Assembly: GCA_937893835.1 (NCBI GenBank)
Contig: CALCSS010000024.1
Coordinates: 1 to 62,854 of the forward strand
Reading direction: 5' to 3'
DNA from: an uncultured Fidelibacterota bacterium
GTDB lineage: Bacteria; Fidelibacterota; Marinisomatia; Marinisomatales; UBA1611
DNA: 62,854 bases
Part shown: in pieces, positions 37,126 through 46,006 of the stretch
How the letters are laid out: the number at the start of each line of letters is the position of its first letter
Position numbering within the stretch: the stretch's first letter is position 1
The notes under the pieces: generated by a model
Seen by the model: the letters and a program-made list of their open reading frames with translations, nothing else
Databases searched by the model: none
What the model was told of the DNA's origin: nothing
Made by a program: the position numbers and the translations under genes

Positions 37126-37617
37126 ATGAAATGTATAATAATGATATGTATCCTGCCCCTTTGGTTGAATGCTCAGCAAAGCACGTCCATGCCAAAGGAG
37201 GGATTGGATGATCGAAAGAAATGGGAAGTTCTAAGACAGAGAATTGAGACCGCTGTTGATAGGGGTGATATTTCTAGAGAAGAGGCAGATAAGAGATATG
37301 CAAGTTTTCGTGCCCGAGCTACTGGTCAAAGGGTCGAGAGAAAAGACCTGGTCATGGAAAGCCATTTCAAAAGACTGGGCATTGATGACATTGATGAATT
37401 GAAAAATAGGCTATTGGATCAGGATATTCCCGCTGACCAGTTGGATGCAGTGCTAGGCGGAATGCTTAGATTGGTGCATGCGGTAAAGCTAGACAGAGAA
37501 AATTATAGAATGAATCCTCGAATAGAGGCATATTTCAAAGATAGACTTGGATTGACGAGCTCTCAGGCCAATAAGATATTGCTGATCTCAAAAGAAATAG
37601 TTTCTGGAAGTTTCTAA
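37126..37617 (+). CDS. Small secreted helical protein of unknown function
   Basis: This 163-aa protein has a signal peptide (1-16, ending LNAQ). The mature part is charged and predicted largely helical, rich in Arg, Asp and Glu (KKWEVLRQRIETAVDRGDISREEADKRYASFRA). No motif is recognised. The spacing of helices is loosely like Spy/CpxP or EF-hand-like periplasmic helical proteins, but no calcium loops are visible. The gene lies just after a terminator and before a TBDR gene, with its TAA stop immediately followed by an ATT and, 21 bases on, the TTG start of that receptor. It is probably the first gene of the TBDR/DUF4249 unit. Confidence 0.55.
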   Translation: MKCIIMICILPLWLNAQQSTSMPKEGLDDRKKWEVLRQRIETAVDRGDISREEADKRYASFRARATGQRVERKDLVMESHFKRLGIDDIDELKNRLLDQDIPADQLDAVLGGMLRLVHAVKLDRENYRMNPRIEAYFKDRLGLTSSQANKILLISKEIVSGSF

Positions 37618-37638
37618 ATTAAAAAACGATCTGATTCA

Positions 37639-40077
37639 TTGTTTTTCCTTCGATCTATAAAGGTCATCATATTTATATCTCTCACTTTTTTGGTGGCACA
37701 GAATACATCAAGCATCAATGGTTTTGTAAGAAATAATGCGAATGGGGAGCCCATATCCTATGCAAATGTCTTTATAAGTAATACATCGATAGGCGCAGCA
37801 ACAAATCGGGACGGATACTTTGTAATATCTGATATACCTCTAGGTGAGTATGAGGTCAATGTGTCCATGATAGGATATGCAGTCCACAAGGAAATGGTAG
37901 AGCTCTTTGATGGAAGTCCGGTCAGACTGGAGATTGGTATGAAAGATCAGGTGATCGAAGGCTCAGAGGTTTTGGTCACGGCAGAACGTCAAAAATTTGA
38001 GAGGTCCATCGAGAGCAGTCAAATATCCTTGGACATCAGAGAGATAAATTCCGCACCTGCTTTCATAGAGCCTGATGTATTTAGAACCCTGCAAATGCTT
38101 CCGGGAGTCCAGACCACAAGCGATTTTTCCAGTGCGCTTTATGTTAGAGGTAGTACTCCCGACCAGAACCTGATCATGCTGGATGGCATCGTGGTCTATA
38201 ACCCCTATCATCTAGGCGGGATCTTCTCAACGTTCAATACGGATGCGATAAAGGAAGCAGATTTTCATGCTGGAGGATTCCCTGCGAGGCACGGAGGAAG
38301 AATGGGGGCCATACTCAATGTGATCAATCGAGAGGGCAATACGAACGAGATTACGGGCATGGCCAATATCTCTCTCATTTCTAGCAAGGGTTTACTGGAA
38401 GGTCCACTACCAAGGTGGAGGGGAATGAAGGGTTCTTGGATGATATCAGGGCGTAGGACCTATTTTGATTCAATTGTCGATGCTCTGAAGATACCAATGG
38501 GTCAGAAGGCTGATGGCACGGATGCATATTTTCAGTTTCCATATTTCTTTTATGACTATCAAGTGAAGATCAATCTAGACATCAACCAAGACCATCGCAT
38601 CACATACTCTCGTTTCTATGGTGATGACGTGTTAGACTATTCCTGGGATGAAAGGGAAAGCATAGATAATGCAAATGTAGATCGTGATACAGAGACTGGT
38701 TTTAGCATCAAATGGCCTTGGGGGAATCGTACAAATGGTCTTATATGGCGGTGGATCATGTCTCCTGAGGTGGTCGCAAAGACCTTTGTATCAAATAGTA
38801 GGTATCGATTTGATTTTGACCTTGGTTTTTATTTTAGGGATACCTACACCTATGCAGACTCTGTAACGGCAATATTTACAGATGTTAACTGGAGACTGTA
38901 TGATATTATCAATGATAATTCAATAGAGACTGAGTTAACTTGGAAAGCAACTGATCGTCATGAGATAACGGGGGGCTTCCAATTAAAGAGTGTGGACTTT
39001 GATCTTGGAGAAGAAGTGAAAATCGCCACCCAGGATACATCCGTCATTTTTTCACCATTAACTCTAGATAATAAGACCCGTGAGATCTCATTCTTCATTC
39101 AAGACAGGTGGGAATTCTCAGAAAAATTAAAATTTCAATTAGGAATCAGGGGCACTGATTACAACTTGCATGATGAGTTTTATCTTGATCCAAGACTGGG
39201 AATGAAATATCATTATTCAAAGGATATTGCCTTGAAGCTAAATTGGGGACTCTATCATCAATTCTTGACCACTGCAAATAATCAGGATGAAAATCTCAGG
39301 TTGGTGGAACTCTGGCTAGGTATACCTGAGGACAAGCCTGCTGCCATATCTCAACACATAATAGGTGGCCTTGAATACATGTCCCCAAAAAATATTTTTT
39401 ATCGATTAGAGCTATACCAAAAAGATTTCGATAATCTTCTCACATTGAAACAAGAAAATCAGAATACGATGGAAGGGGGTGAGTCTGACACCCCATTCAA
39501 TGAGTTTTGGGATACTAGAGGAAATAGTTGGGGCGTTGAATTCTTATTGAAAAAATCATCTGGCAGGCTAAATGGCTGGGTCGGATATACCTACGCAGAG
39601 ACAAAATATTTCACTGAGCCCAGTGGATGGCATCATCCGAACTTTGACCGAACCCATACAATCAATGTCGTAGGCAATATTGAACTGACAGAAGAACTTG
39701 AGATAAGTACGGCTCTCACACAATCAAGTGGAAATCCCTATACAAAGATTCTGGGAAGGGTCTATGATTGGGAACAGAATCTATATAGTGATACATACTG
39801 GTATCCTCTTGATAGTTATATCGTTGGAGAAAAGAACACAGAGCGTTATGATGATTATTTCAGGATAGATGTTGGTATGACACGAAAAGGTGGCAACTTA
39901 TTTGGCCTGGAATATGATACATACTGGCAGGTGATGAATGTTACAAAACACTTGAATGCATTTAGTTATGCTTATAGGACAAAAACAGGTATGAACGGTG
40001 ATCAATTGGGTGTGGAAAGAAGAGTGGTCCCACAGTTCCCCTTGATCCTTACCTTTGGGGTGAAATTTGATTTTTAA
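37639..40077 (+). CDS. TonB-dependent receptor paired with DUF4249-like lipoprotein
   Basis: This 812-aa outer-membrane receptor (from TTG 37639) has a signal sequence ending TFLVAQ. A CarboxypepD_reg-like domain follows (~25-105: SSINGFVRNNANGEPISYANV, GYFVISDIPLGEYEVNVSMIGY), then a plug (~112-240: FRTLQMLPGVQTTSDFSSAL, YVRGSTPDQNLIMLDGIVVY, GGFPARHGGRMGAILNV) and a barrel ending LTFGVKFDF. There is no ATG in the leader. The frame is open back only to ATT 37618, directly after the upstream stop, which would give a longer Lys/Arg-rich leader; TTG 37639 is the other option. The following gene encodes a DUF4249-like lipoprotein, the usual partner of this TBDR subgroup. Substrate is unknown. 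Confidence 0.85.
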   Translation: MFFLRSIKVIIFISLTFLVAQNTSSINGFVRNNANGEPISYANVFISNTSIGAATNRDGYFVISDIPLGEYEVNVSMIGYAVHKEMVELFDGSPVRLEIGMKDQVIEGSEVLVTAERQKFERSIESSQISLDIREINSAPAFIEPDVFRTLQMLPGVQTTSDFSSALYVRGSTPDQNLIMLDGIVVYNPYHLGGIFSTFNTDAIKEADFHAGGFPARHGGRMGAILNVINREGNTNEITGMANISLISSKGLLEGPLPRWRGMKGSWMISGRRTYFDSIVDALKIPMGQKADGTDAYFQFPYFFYDYQVKINLDINQDHRITYSRFYGDDVLDYSWDERESIDNANVDRDTETGFSIKWPWGNRTNGLIWRWIMSPEVVAKTFVSNSRYRFDFDLGFYFRDTYTYADSVTAIFTDVNWRLYDIINDNSIETELTWKATDRHEITGGFQLKSVDFDLGEEVKIATQDTSVIFSPLTLDNKTREISFFIQDRWEFSEKLKFQLGIRGTDYNLHDEFYLDPRLGMKYHYSKDIALKLNWGLYHQFLTTANNQDENLRLVELWLGIPEDKPAAISQHIIGGLEYMSPKNIFYRLELYQKDFDNLLTLKQENQNTMEGGESDTPFNEFWDTRGNSWGVEFLLKKSSGRLNGWVGYTYAETKYFTEPSGWHHPNFDRTHTINVVGNIELTEELEISTALTQSSGNPYTKILGRVYDWEQNLYSDTYWYPLDSYIVGEKNTERYDDYFRIDVGMTRKGGNLFGLEYDTYWQVMNVTKHLNAFSYAYRTKTGMNGDQLGVERRVVPQFPLILTFGVKFDF

Positions 40078-41140
40078 GTTGCCATGTCGAATCATCTTCT
40101 CGTTTATGATGATCAGTATCATGGGATGCCTTTTCCCGACCAATGAGTGGGAGGACCTAGAGTCTGATTATGATCATGTATTGAATGTCTTTGGTCTGAT
40201 CAATCTAGACCCTGGTCACCCAAGTTATGTTGGACTCTATAGAACGACAGACCTTGATGAGACCGTATTGACCCTAGTTGAAACGGATACCCTATACTGG
40301 TGCGATTGCGATGATGATGAATGTTGGGAATGTGATGAAGGTCAGGATGGTTATTGGGTAGTGGACTCGATCTATGAACCTGCCGCCCTTATAAAAGACG
40401 CATCCGTCAATGTGATCGATGATCAGGGTAACAATTTTGAGCTATCATATGTTGATAAGATAACATTCGTGGATACCGTATACTTCGACACGACATTTAC
40501 TTTCTATGGCACCACGATCACATGGGATACCACCTACTACGACACGAATGATTTCCGCATCAATTTCTATGTTGACACAACTGGTTCCTTTGTTCCTCAA
40601 CCAGAGACCAATTATGATCTAAGCATATCTGCTCCTGGTTTTGATCCGGTGACGGGGTCACTCATGACGCCATCCATCCCAAATATTGATTCTCTATCAC
40701 AGAGGGGAAGGTCTGTTGATACTATTACTGCAAATGAACCTTTTGACATTCATTGGAGTCAGACAATGGGCATGGGGCTGGTCACTGGAGAGGTGATCTT
40801 TGGTAATTTTTGGGAAGACACATCAAATGGTGATTGGTGCGGAGGATATTTTGATGATTTTGTGATAGACCTTGAGGATGATTCTCAAAATCCATATGGG
40901 ATCACTGCTGAATATTGTGGAGAAGAGATGGACACACAGGAAACCTTAGACTATTTTATACGCCTCACTGCCATGGAAGATAATTACCATGAGTATTTTA
41001 TCACTGGTGAGATGGGCGAATATTCAAATGCGTTGCTCAATTATCCTACCACAAAGGGCCGCTCGGTTGGTATCGAGGGAGGATTTGGTTTTTTTGGATC
41101 GATCGCATCTGATGGCCTTTTATTAAAGATAGCACCATAA
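40067..41140 (+). CDS. DUF4249-like lipoprotein, TBDR partner
   Basis: This 357-aa lipoprotein has its lipobox at ISIMGC and a beta-rich mature part with a DUF4249-like layout: an N-terminal Ig-like segment with variable acidic loops (CDCDDDECWECDEG) and a C-terminal half with PQPETNYDLSISAPGFDPVTG and TPSIPNIDS. In Bacteroidota such proteins directly follow TonB-dependent receptors and are thought to be surface lipoproteins acting with them. The only start codons giving a leader are TTG at 40067 or 40079, both at or near the TBDR stop, so translation is probably coupled. The leader contains LPCRIIFSFMMISIMGC. Assignment rests on layout and context rather than a strict motif. Confidence 0.6.
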   Translation: MIFKLPCRIIFSFMMISIMGCLFPTNEWEDLESDYDHVLNVFGLINLDPGHPSYVGLYRTTDLDETVLTLVETDTLYWCDCDDDECWECDEGQDGYWVVDSIYEPAALIKDASVNVIDDQGNNFELSYVDKITFVDTVYFDTTFTFYGTTITWDTTYYDTNDFRINFYVDTTGSFVPQPETNYDLSISAPGFDPVTGSLMTPSIPNIDSLSQRGRSVDTITANEPFDIHWSQTMGMGLVTGEVIFGNFWEDTSNGDWCGGYFDDFVIDLEDDSQNPYGITAEYCGEEMDTQETLDYFIRLTAMEDNYHEYFITGEMGEYSNALLNYPTTKGRSVGIEGGFGFFGSIASDGLLLKIAP

Positions 41141-41208
41141 AGAATATGAATGTAGGGCTTGGTGTGTAGAAAAAAATAGATTGAGGCAGTATAAACATAA
41201 TTCATTTA

Positions 41209-41339
41209 ACTTCTGGGTAAATACCGTTTAAATGGAATGCTAAAAATGAACAAGGGAAGTTAGTTTCCGCAAGAGTATACATTTATATGATTCAGGCAGA
41301 TAATCTAAGCAAACCAAGAAAATGACCTTTTTAAAGTAA
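41209..41339 (+). pseudogene. Decayed C-terminal sorting-module remnant
   Basis: The stretch 41230-41316 translates as KWNAKNEQGKLVSARVYIYM then IQADNLSKP, clearly the end of a sorting module (compare WNAKNDQGQPVSAGVYLYRI in the 743-aa protein at 46007-48238). A one-base shift then gives KKMTFLK and TAA at 41337-41339. Upstream bases keep similarity through an in-frame TAA. The body of the ancestral gene is gone. It is either a relic of a deleted secreted protein or the scar of a recombination event just before the selenoprotein gene. Confidence 0.7.
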
Positions 41340-41349
41340 AGAGATAGAA

Positions 41350-42489
41350 ATGAAATCAATTACAACTATAATTCTACTATTTAATTCAATTTTTTATGCC
41401 CTGAATGGACAGACTCAATTTGATGCGGTTGGTAGTGAATTGGCTAAGTTAGAACTCATACTCCAAGAAGCCTCTAGATCTTCACAGAGAGTATTCGTTG
41501 AGGACTTTACAGGTCTCCAATGACCCTATTGCCCTTCAGCAAGTTTTGCGATATCCGAGATGTTAGATACCTATCCAGAGACATTGGTTAACATAGAGTG
41601 GCACAGTCCAAATTTTACTCCAGGGAATTCAGATTTTGATATTTCAGAGTATTCCACAAGGGCAAATCTCTATGGTGTTGGGGGTATTCCTCATACACAA
41701 TGGAATGGAGTTGAAGAAACCATTGGTGGATATGCAAATGGTAATTGGGAACCTTTCATGGGCACATTTATGAATTTGTATAATTATATGATAGGCAATG
41801 AAACCCCATATGAGATTTCCATCAATGGGCAAATTGGATCAGAAGTCTCATATGATGTAATCATATCAATGGATTCGGACCTGAGCAATGCCAATCAAAA
41901 GGTTGATGTGTTTGTGGTAGAGGATAATATCTGGTCATATTGGACTGGTGCAGGTCAATATCATAATGCCAGAAATGTGGCAAGAGATTGGCTTTTATCA
42001 GAAGATCTGGAAATAAATTCTTCGGGAGAATCTCAAACATTCTCAGGATCATTTGATTTGGGAGAAAGTTGGAACTCAGATAGTGTAAAAATAATTGCAA
42101 TAGTTCAAAACTATTCATCAAACCAGATCTATCAAGTTACGCAGGTTAATATTAATGAGATGAATCCAGACATTGATGATGATGGCATCCTGAATCATGA
42201 AGATAATTGTATTGATATCTTTAATCCTGACCAAGAAGACCAAGATTCAGACCTTATAGGTGACGCTTGCGATCCTTGTGATAATCTGATATATGTTTCA
42301 GGAAATCTAAATGGTGATGTGAATAATGACCAACCTGTGATAGACATATTTGATGTTTTGATATTATCAGACTATTTTAATTCTGGTGAGTTAAATGAAT
42401 GCCAAGATCTAATAGTTGATATTAATGACGATGGAAATGTCAATGTGGTTGATCTAATATCGCTATTGCAAATAATCATGGGTAATTAA
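41350..42489 (+). CDS. Probable selenoprotein: secreted Omp28/thioredoxin-fold protein with UxxC, TSP3 repeats and dockerin-like tail
   Basis: Read through one in-frame TGA (41521-41523), this gives a 379-aa protein with a signal peptide (MKSITTIILLFNSIFYALNG). The motif FVEDFTGLQ-U-PYCPSASFA has the TGA as residue 58. Omp28-type and related thiol proteins have FTGxxCxxCP here, so the TGA falls exactly on the first redox Cys and predicts selenocysteine. The frame is intact for 57 codons before and 321 after. The thioredoxin-like region covers ~45-200. Calcium-binding thrombospondin-3-like repeats (~271-305: DIDDDGILNHEDNC) and a dockerin-like EF-hand pair (~315-379: GDVNNDQPVIDIFDVLILSD, DINDDGNVNVVDLISLLQ) follow. 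A break into pseudogene fragments is the alternative; the second case at 51114 argues against it. Confidence 0.75.
41521..41549 (+). promoter_or_regulatory. In-frame UGA (Sec) codon with candidate bacterial SECIS hairpin
   Basis: TGA at 41521-41523 is followed 19 bases later by a short hairpin GCAA-GTT-TTGC (41539-41549) whose loop begins with G, the feature and distance expected of a bacterial SECIS. The stem is only 4 bp, so support is modest. Confidence 0.45.
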
Positions 42490-42570
42490 AATAGGAAACT
42501 ATGATTATGCAGAATATTATTCTCCAGTTTCAAAAGAGATTCGCTTGACCGATGATGAGTAAGTAGTTCA

Positions 42571-43899
42571 ATGAAAATAGCACTTACTTTATCCATCATG
42601 TTTTTAAATATAATCAGTGCCCAGAGAGTAGTGGGATACTATCCGCAATGGGTTGTGGCTAATCTACAGATCGAGGAAATAGAGTTTGATGTTGTAACCC
42701 ATGTCATCCACTCCTTTGCATGGCCAAATGTGGATGGCAGTATCTCTTCATACGATGGCATGTTTGGTTCAGGGATGAGTGATGTGGTCCATGGGCAAGG
42801 TGCCAAATTTCTTCTAAGTCTAGGAGGATGGGGAAATCATGAGGGCTTTGAGGCGGTTAGTGCAGATGAAGACCTTCGTGAGGGATTCATCTATAACCTT
42901 GCGAGCATATTGACGATCAATGAATATGATGGGGTAGACTTGGATTGGGAATTCCCAGAATCGGAGGCAGATAGAGAGAACCTAAACCTTTTAGTATCAG
43001 AGATGGATTCTATTTTTTATGCTCTTGATCCAGACTGGATGATCACTATGGCTGTCCCTGTTTCAAATTGGTACGGACAGTGGCACGATTTTGATTTTTT
43101 GGTCGATCACGTTGATTTTTTCAATGCCATGACATATGGGACCCATGGTAACTGGTCCAGTCACGCGGGGCATCTCTCGCCTCTTTATCCGTCACCACCT
43201 GGTGATCTGGATGGCTCCTGCCACACCAATATGAACTATCTATCCAATATCCGAGGAGTACCAAGAGATAAAATAAATATGGGAATGCCATTCTGGGGTA
43301 TTAAATGGGAATCACCAAACATCAATGAGCCATTTACGGGAAGCACAGTTGATGTCATGTACTATGACATCCCTCAATTGATAGGTAACGGTTGGACCTA
43401 CCAGTGGGATGATGATGCACTGTGTCCATACCTTATCAAAGACGATAGCACTCGGATCATAACCTATGAGAATCCGCAATCGATAGGATTAAAATGTCAA
43501 TATATTTCAGAGCAAGAACTTGGTGGCGTCATGATCTGGGCACTATCATATGATAAAACTGAAAACGGTCAAGAATTGATACAGTCCATCCAAGAGAATT
43601 ATCTAATTAATTTTCCAGATGAATCTTACTCAATACCAAATGAGATATCTTTGAGTGCTTATCCCAATCCATTCAACCCCTCCTGCAACATAGATATAGA
43701 CCTAGAACATGATCTGTTTGTCCAAATAATGGTAAATGACCTTCTTGGTCACGAGGTCAAATTGTTAAATAATAAAGTACTTCGAAAAGGAAGCCATCAG
43801 TTCTCATGGGAGGCTAGAGACCACCCCAATGGAATTTATTTCATTACTACCAAGCAGAATAAGTTCATTCAAACCAGGAAGATCACCTTACTTAAATAA
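42571..43899 (+). CDS. GH18 chitinase-type glycosidase with sorting module
   Basis: This 442-aa secreted protein has a signal peptide (1-17, ending IISAQ). The GH18 TIM barrel (~18-345) starts VVGYYPQWV. It carries FLLSLGGWG (the SxGG motif), the catalytic motif DGVDLDWE (residues 120-127, acid Glu127), FFNAMTYG, and GGVMIWALSYD near the end, all conserved in active chitinases. The remaining ~85 residues are a sorting module (LSAYPNPFNPSCNIDIDL ... KITLLK). The likely substrate is chitin or GlcNAc-containing glycans; related GH18 endo-beta-N-acetylglucosaminidases cannot be fully excluded, but the intact DxxDxDxE supports chitinase. No chitobiose-processing genes are nearby. Confidence 0.9.
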   Translation: MKIALTLSIMFLNIISAQRVVGYYPQWVVANLQIEEIEFDVVTHVIHSFAWPNVDGSISSYDGMFGSGMSDVVHGQGAKFLLSLGGWGNHEGFEAVSADEDLREGFIYNLASILTINEYDGVDLDWEFPESEADRENLNLLVSEMDSIFYALDPDWMITMAVPVSNWYGQWHDFDFLVDHVDFFNAMTYGTHGNWSSHAGHLSPLYPSPPGDLDGSCHTNMNYLSNIRGVPRDKINMGMPFWGIKWESPNINEPFTGSTVDVMYYDIPQLIGNGWTYQWDDDALCPYLIKDDSTRIITYENPQSIGLKCQYISEQELGGVMIWALSYDKTENGQELIQSIQENYLINFPDESYSIPNEISLSAYPNPFNPSCNIDIDLEHDLFVQIMVNDLLGHEVKLLNNKVLRKGSHQFSWEARDHPNGIYFITTKQNKFIQTRKITLLK

Positions 43900-43910
43900 C
43901 ACTCTCTTCA

Positions 43911-43943
43911 TGGGTTTTTTGTTTGTGGGATGATAGGTAGATT
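43911..43943 (+). repeat. Short dispersed repeat, copy A
   Basis: GTTTTTTGTTTGTGGGATGATAGGTAG-type sequence between the GH18 and lamin-tail genes. It matches the right half of copies at 55174-55234 and 56951-57012 with few changes. Confidence 0.45.
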
Positions 43944-43948
43944 TATGA

Positions 43949-44575
43949 ATGATAAAGTGCATCAAATTACTCCTATGGTCCTGTAGGCCTATAAAAAAAA
44001 CATTTGAGATCAGCATAGGGGTAGCCTTTTGTATCCTGGTTCATGGTTGCGAAGAAGCAAGTACAGATCTTGATGATATTACAGATCATGGTGTCGTTAT
44101 AAATGAGATCAATTACAACTCATCGGATGCTTTTGACCCAGATGATTGGGTGGAGATCTATAATGGAAACAGTGATGTTATGGACCTGAGTTCTTGGGTC
44201 TTGAAGGATGATGATGACGATCATTTTTTTACCTTGCCTTCAAATACATTTTTGCAACCATATCAATATCTAATCCTTTGCAGAGATACCGTGAAATTCA
44301 CAGCTTTGTTTCCTGAAGTTATTTCGTATTATGGTGGTATGGATTTTGGTCTTGGAGGAGGAGGGGATCATGTCAGGTTTTTTGATGCTAATGGTTCAAT
44401 GGTAGATATGGTGGAATACGATGATAATGATCCATGGCCAACACTGGCAGATGGTAGCGGACCCACTATCGAGTTGAGACACCCATCATTGGATAATGCA
44501 CTATGGGAAAATTGGTCTGCATCCAATGGAAATGGAACACCTGGGGTGATCAATAGCACCTACGATGATGAATGA
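43949..44575 (+). CDS. Lamin-tail-domain lipoprotein
   Basis: This 208-aa protein has a long leader ending in the lipobox ILVHGC (Cys34). A single lamin-tail domain follows (~48-200: GVVINEINYNSSDAFDPDDW, VEIYNGNSDVMDLSSWVLKD, YLILCRDT, GGGGDHVRFFDANGSM, PTLADGSGPTIELRHPSLDN). It is closely similar to the second lamin-tail domain of the CotH protein at 10004-13591, down to the phrases INEINYNSSD and DGSGPT.EL. Such domains occur in secreted bacterial nucleases and CotH proteins and probably mediate binding at the surface. CotH and DUF4956 genes are often neighbours elsewhere, and here the DUF4956 gene follows directly. The specific function is unknown. Confidence 0.8.
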   Translation: MIKCIKLLLWSCRPIKKTFEISIGVAFCILVHGCEEASTDLDDITDHGVVINEINYNSSDAFDPDDWVEIYNGNSDVMDLSSWVLKDDDDDHFFTLPSNTFLQPYQYLILCRDTVKFTALFPEVISYYGGMDFGLGGGGDHVRFFDANGSMVDMVEYDDNDPWPTLADGSGPTIELRHPSLDNALWENWSASNGNGTPGVINSTYDDE

Positions 44576-44706
44576 ATTAGATTCACCATCCTTAAAAAAC
44601 ATCAATAATTAGTAAATTGATGTCATTCATTGGTAGTTTTGTGTTAGAAGTTTTATATAAAGATTTGATTTAACCTTCTTACAAAATATAAAATAACAGG
44701 AAAAAA

Positions 44707-45279
44707 ATGGAATTCTCAACTGAACTATTTAATCTAGCCTTCAGATTTGGATTTAATCTATCGATCGCTTACGTGATCATAAAACTGATATATCATCGAG
44801 ATCATAATAATAACGATTTTGTTTTTACATATTTCATGTTCAATTCATTGATCTTCTTTTTTGCGTACATATTGGGGAATATGGACATTAATATTGGCTT
44901 TGCTTTTGGATTATTTGCTGTGTTTGCCATTCTTCGATATAGGACCGACCCGATTCCCATCAAAGAAATGACCTATCTATTTGTTGTGATTACCATAGGT
45001 GTCATAAATGCCCTAGGTCAAAATGAAGTATCCTATGGCGAATTATTATTTACAAATGTTACACTGGTTCTATTAACCTATTTTCTTGAAAATTATTGGC
45101 AAAATAATTTACTTCGTCGTCGTACCGTGGAATATGAGATCATTGAGAACATAAAACCCGAAAACCATGAAAAATTACTTCTTGACCTGAAAGATAGAAC
45201 AGGACTATCCATTGTACATTTCGAGATTCGAAGGGTCTTTTTGGATAAGGTCAATATTCGAATTTATTCCACAGATTGA
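44707..45279 (+). CDS. DUF4956 membrane protein
   Basis: This 190-aa inner-membrane protein has four hydrophobic segments in the N-terminal two thirds. The family-typical stretch FGLFAVFAILRYRTDPIPIKEMTYLFVVITIGVINALG spans about residues 75-113. A cytoplasmic alpha/beta tail follows (~150-190: LLLDLKDRTGLSIVHFEIRRV), as usual for DUF4956. In other genomes the family sits with VTC-type polyphosphate polymerase domains and CotH proteins; here the neighbours are a lamin-tail lipoprotein and a DUF2490 barrel. AACAGGA before the ATG serves as ribosome-binding site. The biochemical role is unknown. Confidence 0.85.
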   Translation: MEFSTELFNLAFRFGFNLSIAYVIIKLIYHRDHNNNDFVFTYFMFNSLIFFFAYILGNMDINIGFAFGLFAVFAILRYRTDPIPIKEMTYLFVVITIGVINALGQNEVSYGELLFTNVTLVLLTYFLENYWQNNLLRRRTVEYEIIENIKPENHEKLLLDLKDRTGLSIVHFEIRRVFLDKVNIRIYSTD

Positions 45280-45351
45280 ATAATGAGGAAAACAGATTCT
45301 TTGGTATTAATGATATTAATTAAATACCTGAATTTGTTTATCAAAGGTCCT

Positions 45352-45978
45352 ATGTTGATTGGTCGGTACTGTTTATTCATCTTATTTTTACAATGTGCAT
45401 TTGCAGCGGATGAAACTGAGTCATGGAATAGCATAGGATTTGAAAAAAACTTGCCATACTCACTTGAACTTGAATTTGATCAGGAGATTCGGTTAATAGA
45501 TCAACTATCTACAGTGAAACAGACCATCTCTGAGATATCACTATCCTATAAGATCCTGGATGGAGTTAGAATTTTCATTCCCTTGCGATATGCCATATTT
45601 GAGGATAAGGTCAAACAGCGATTAAGTTTTGGTGGGTCATATAAATATGGTTGGGATCCTGTAAGTCTCAAGTATCGGATAAAGTTACAAAGGACATATG
45701 AGAATGGAGATTCTCCTGAGGATCTGATTAGAAACAGAATCACGATTGAGTATAAGTTAAGTAAAAAGATCGAACCCTATGTGTCTGGGGAATTTTTTCA
45801 TCTTTACAATATAGATCGATTTCAGTATAATGAAAATAGGATTTCCTTTGGTTTCAATGTTGATCTTCCAAAAAAGAGATCTATAAAGATTTTCTATACA
45901 CGGAAGAAAGAAGATATTGATAGTTCTAAGCCAGATCAGATCAATATATTTGGTCTAGCCTATGATCTTAAATGGTAA
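45352..45978 (+). CDS. DUF2490-family outer-membrane beta-barrel protein
   Basis: This protein of about 208 aa (from ATG 45352) has a signal peptide (MLIGRYCLFILFLQCAFA) and a mature part of alternating amphipathic strands: WNSIGFEKNLPYSLELEFDQEIRL, NRITIEYKLSKKIEPYVSGEFFHL, NRISFGFNVDLP, and an aromatic C-terminus (YDLKW). This is the DUF2490 pattern. ATG 45352 is preferred because AAAGG precedes it by five bases and it gives a clean signal peptide. The frame is open upstream to ATG 45283, four bases after the DUF4956 stop. It is likely cotranscribed with the DUF4956 gene; function unknown. Confidence 0.75.
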   Translation: MLIGRYCLFILFLQCAFAADETESWNSIGFEKNLPYSLELEFDQEIRLIDQLSTVKQTISEISLSYKILDGVRIFIPLRYAIFEDKVKQRLSFGGSYKYGWDPVSLKYRIKLQRTYENGDSPEDLIRNRITIEYKLSKKIEPYVSGEFFHLYNIDRFQYNENRISFGFNVDLPKKRSIKIFYTRKKEDIDSSKPDQINIFGLAYDLKW

Positions 45979-46006
45979 TGGGGAAACCTGAGGAAGAGGA
46001 ATCACT

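Noticed and set aside
40263..40365. Cys/Asp-rich WCDCDDDECWECDEG segment as a metal-binding gene of its own
   Set aside because: It is an acidic loop within the DUF4249-like lipoprotein frame, and similar acidic loops are common in this genome's secreted proteins.
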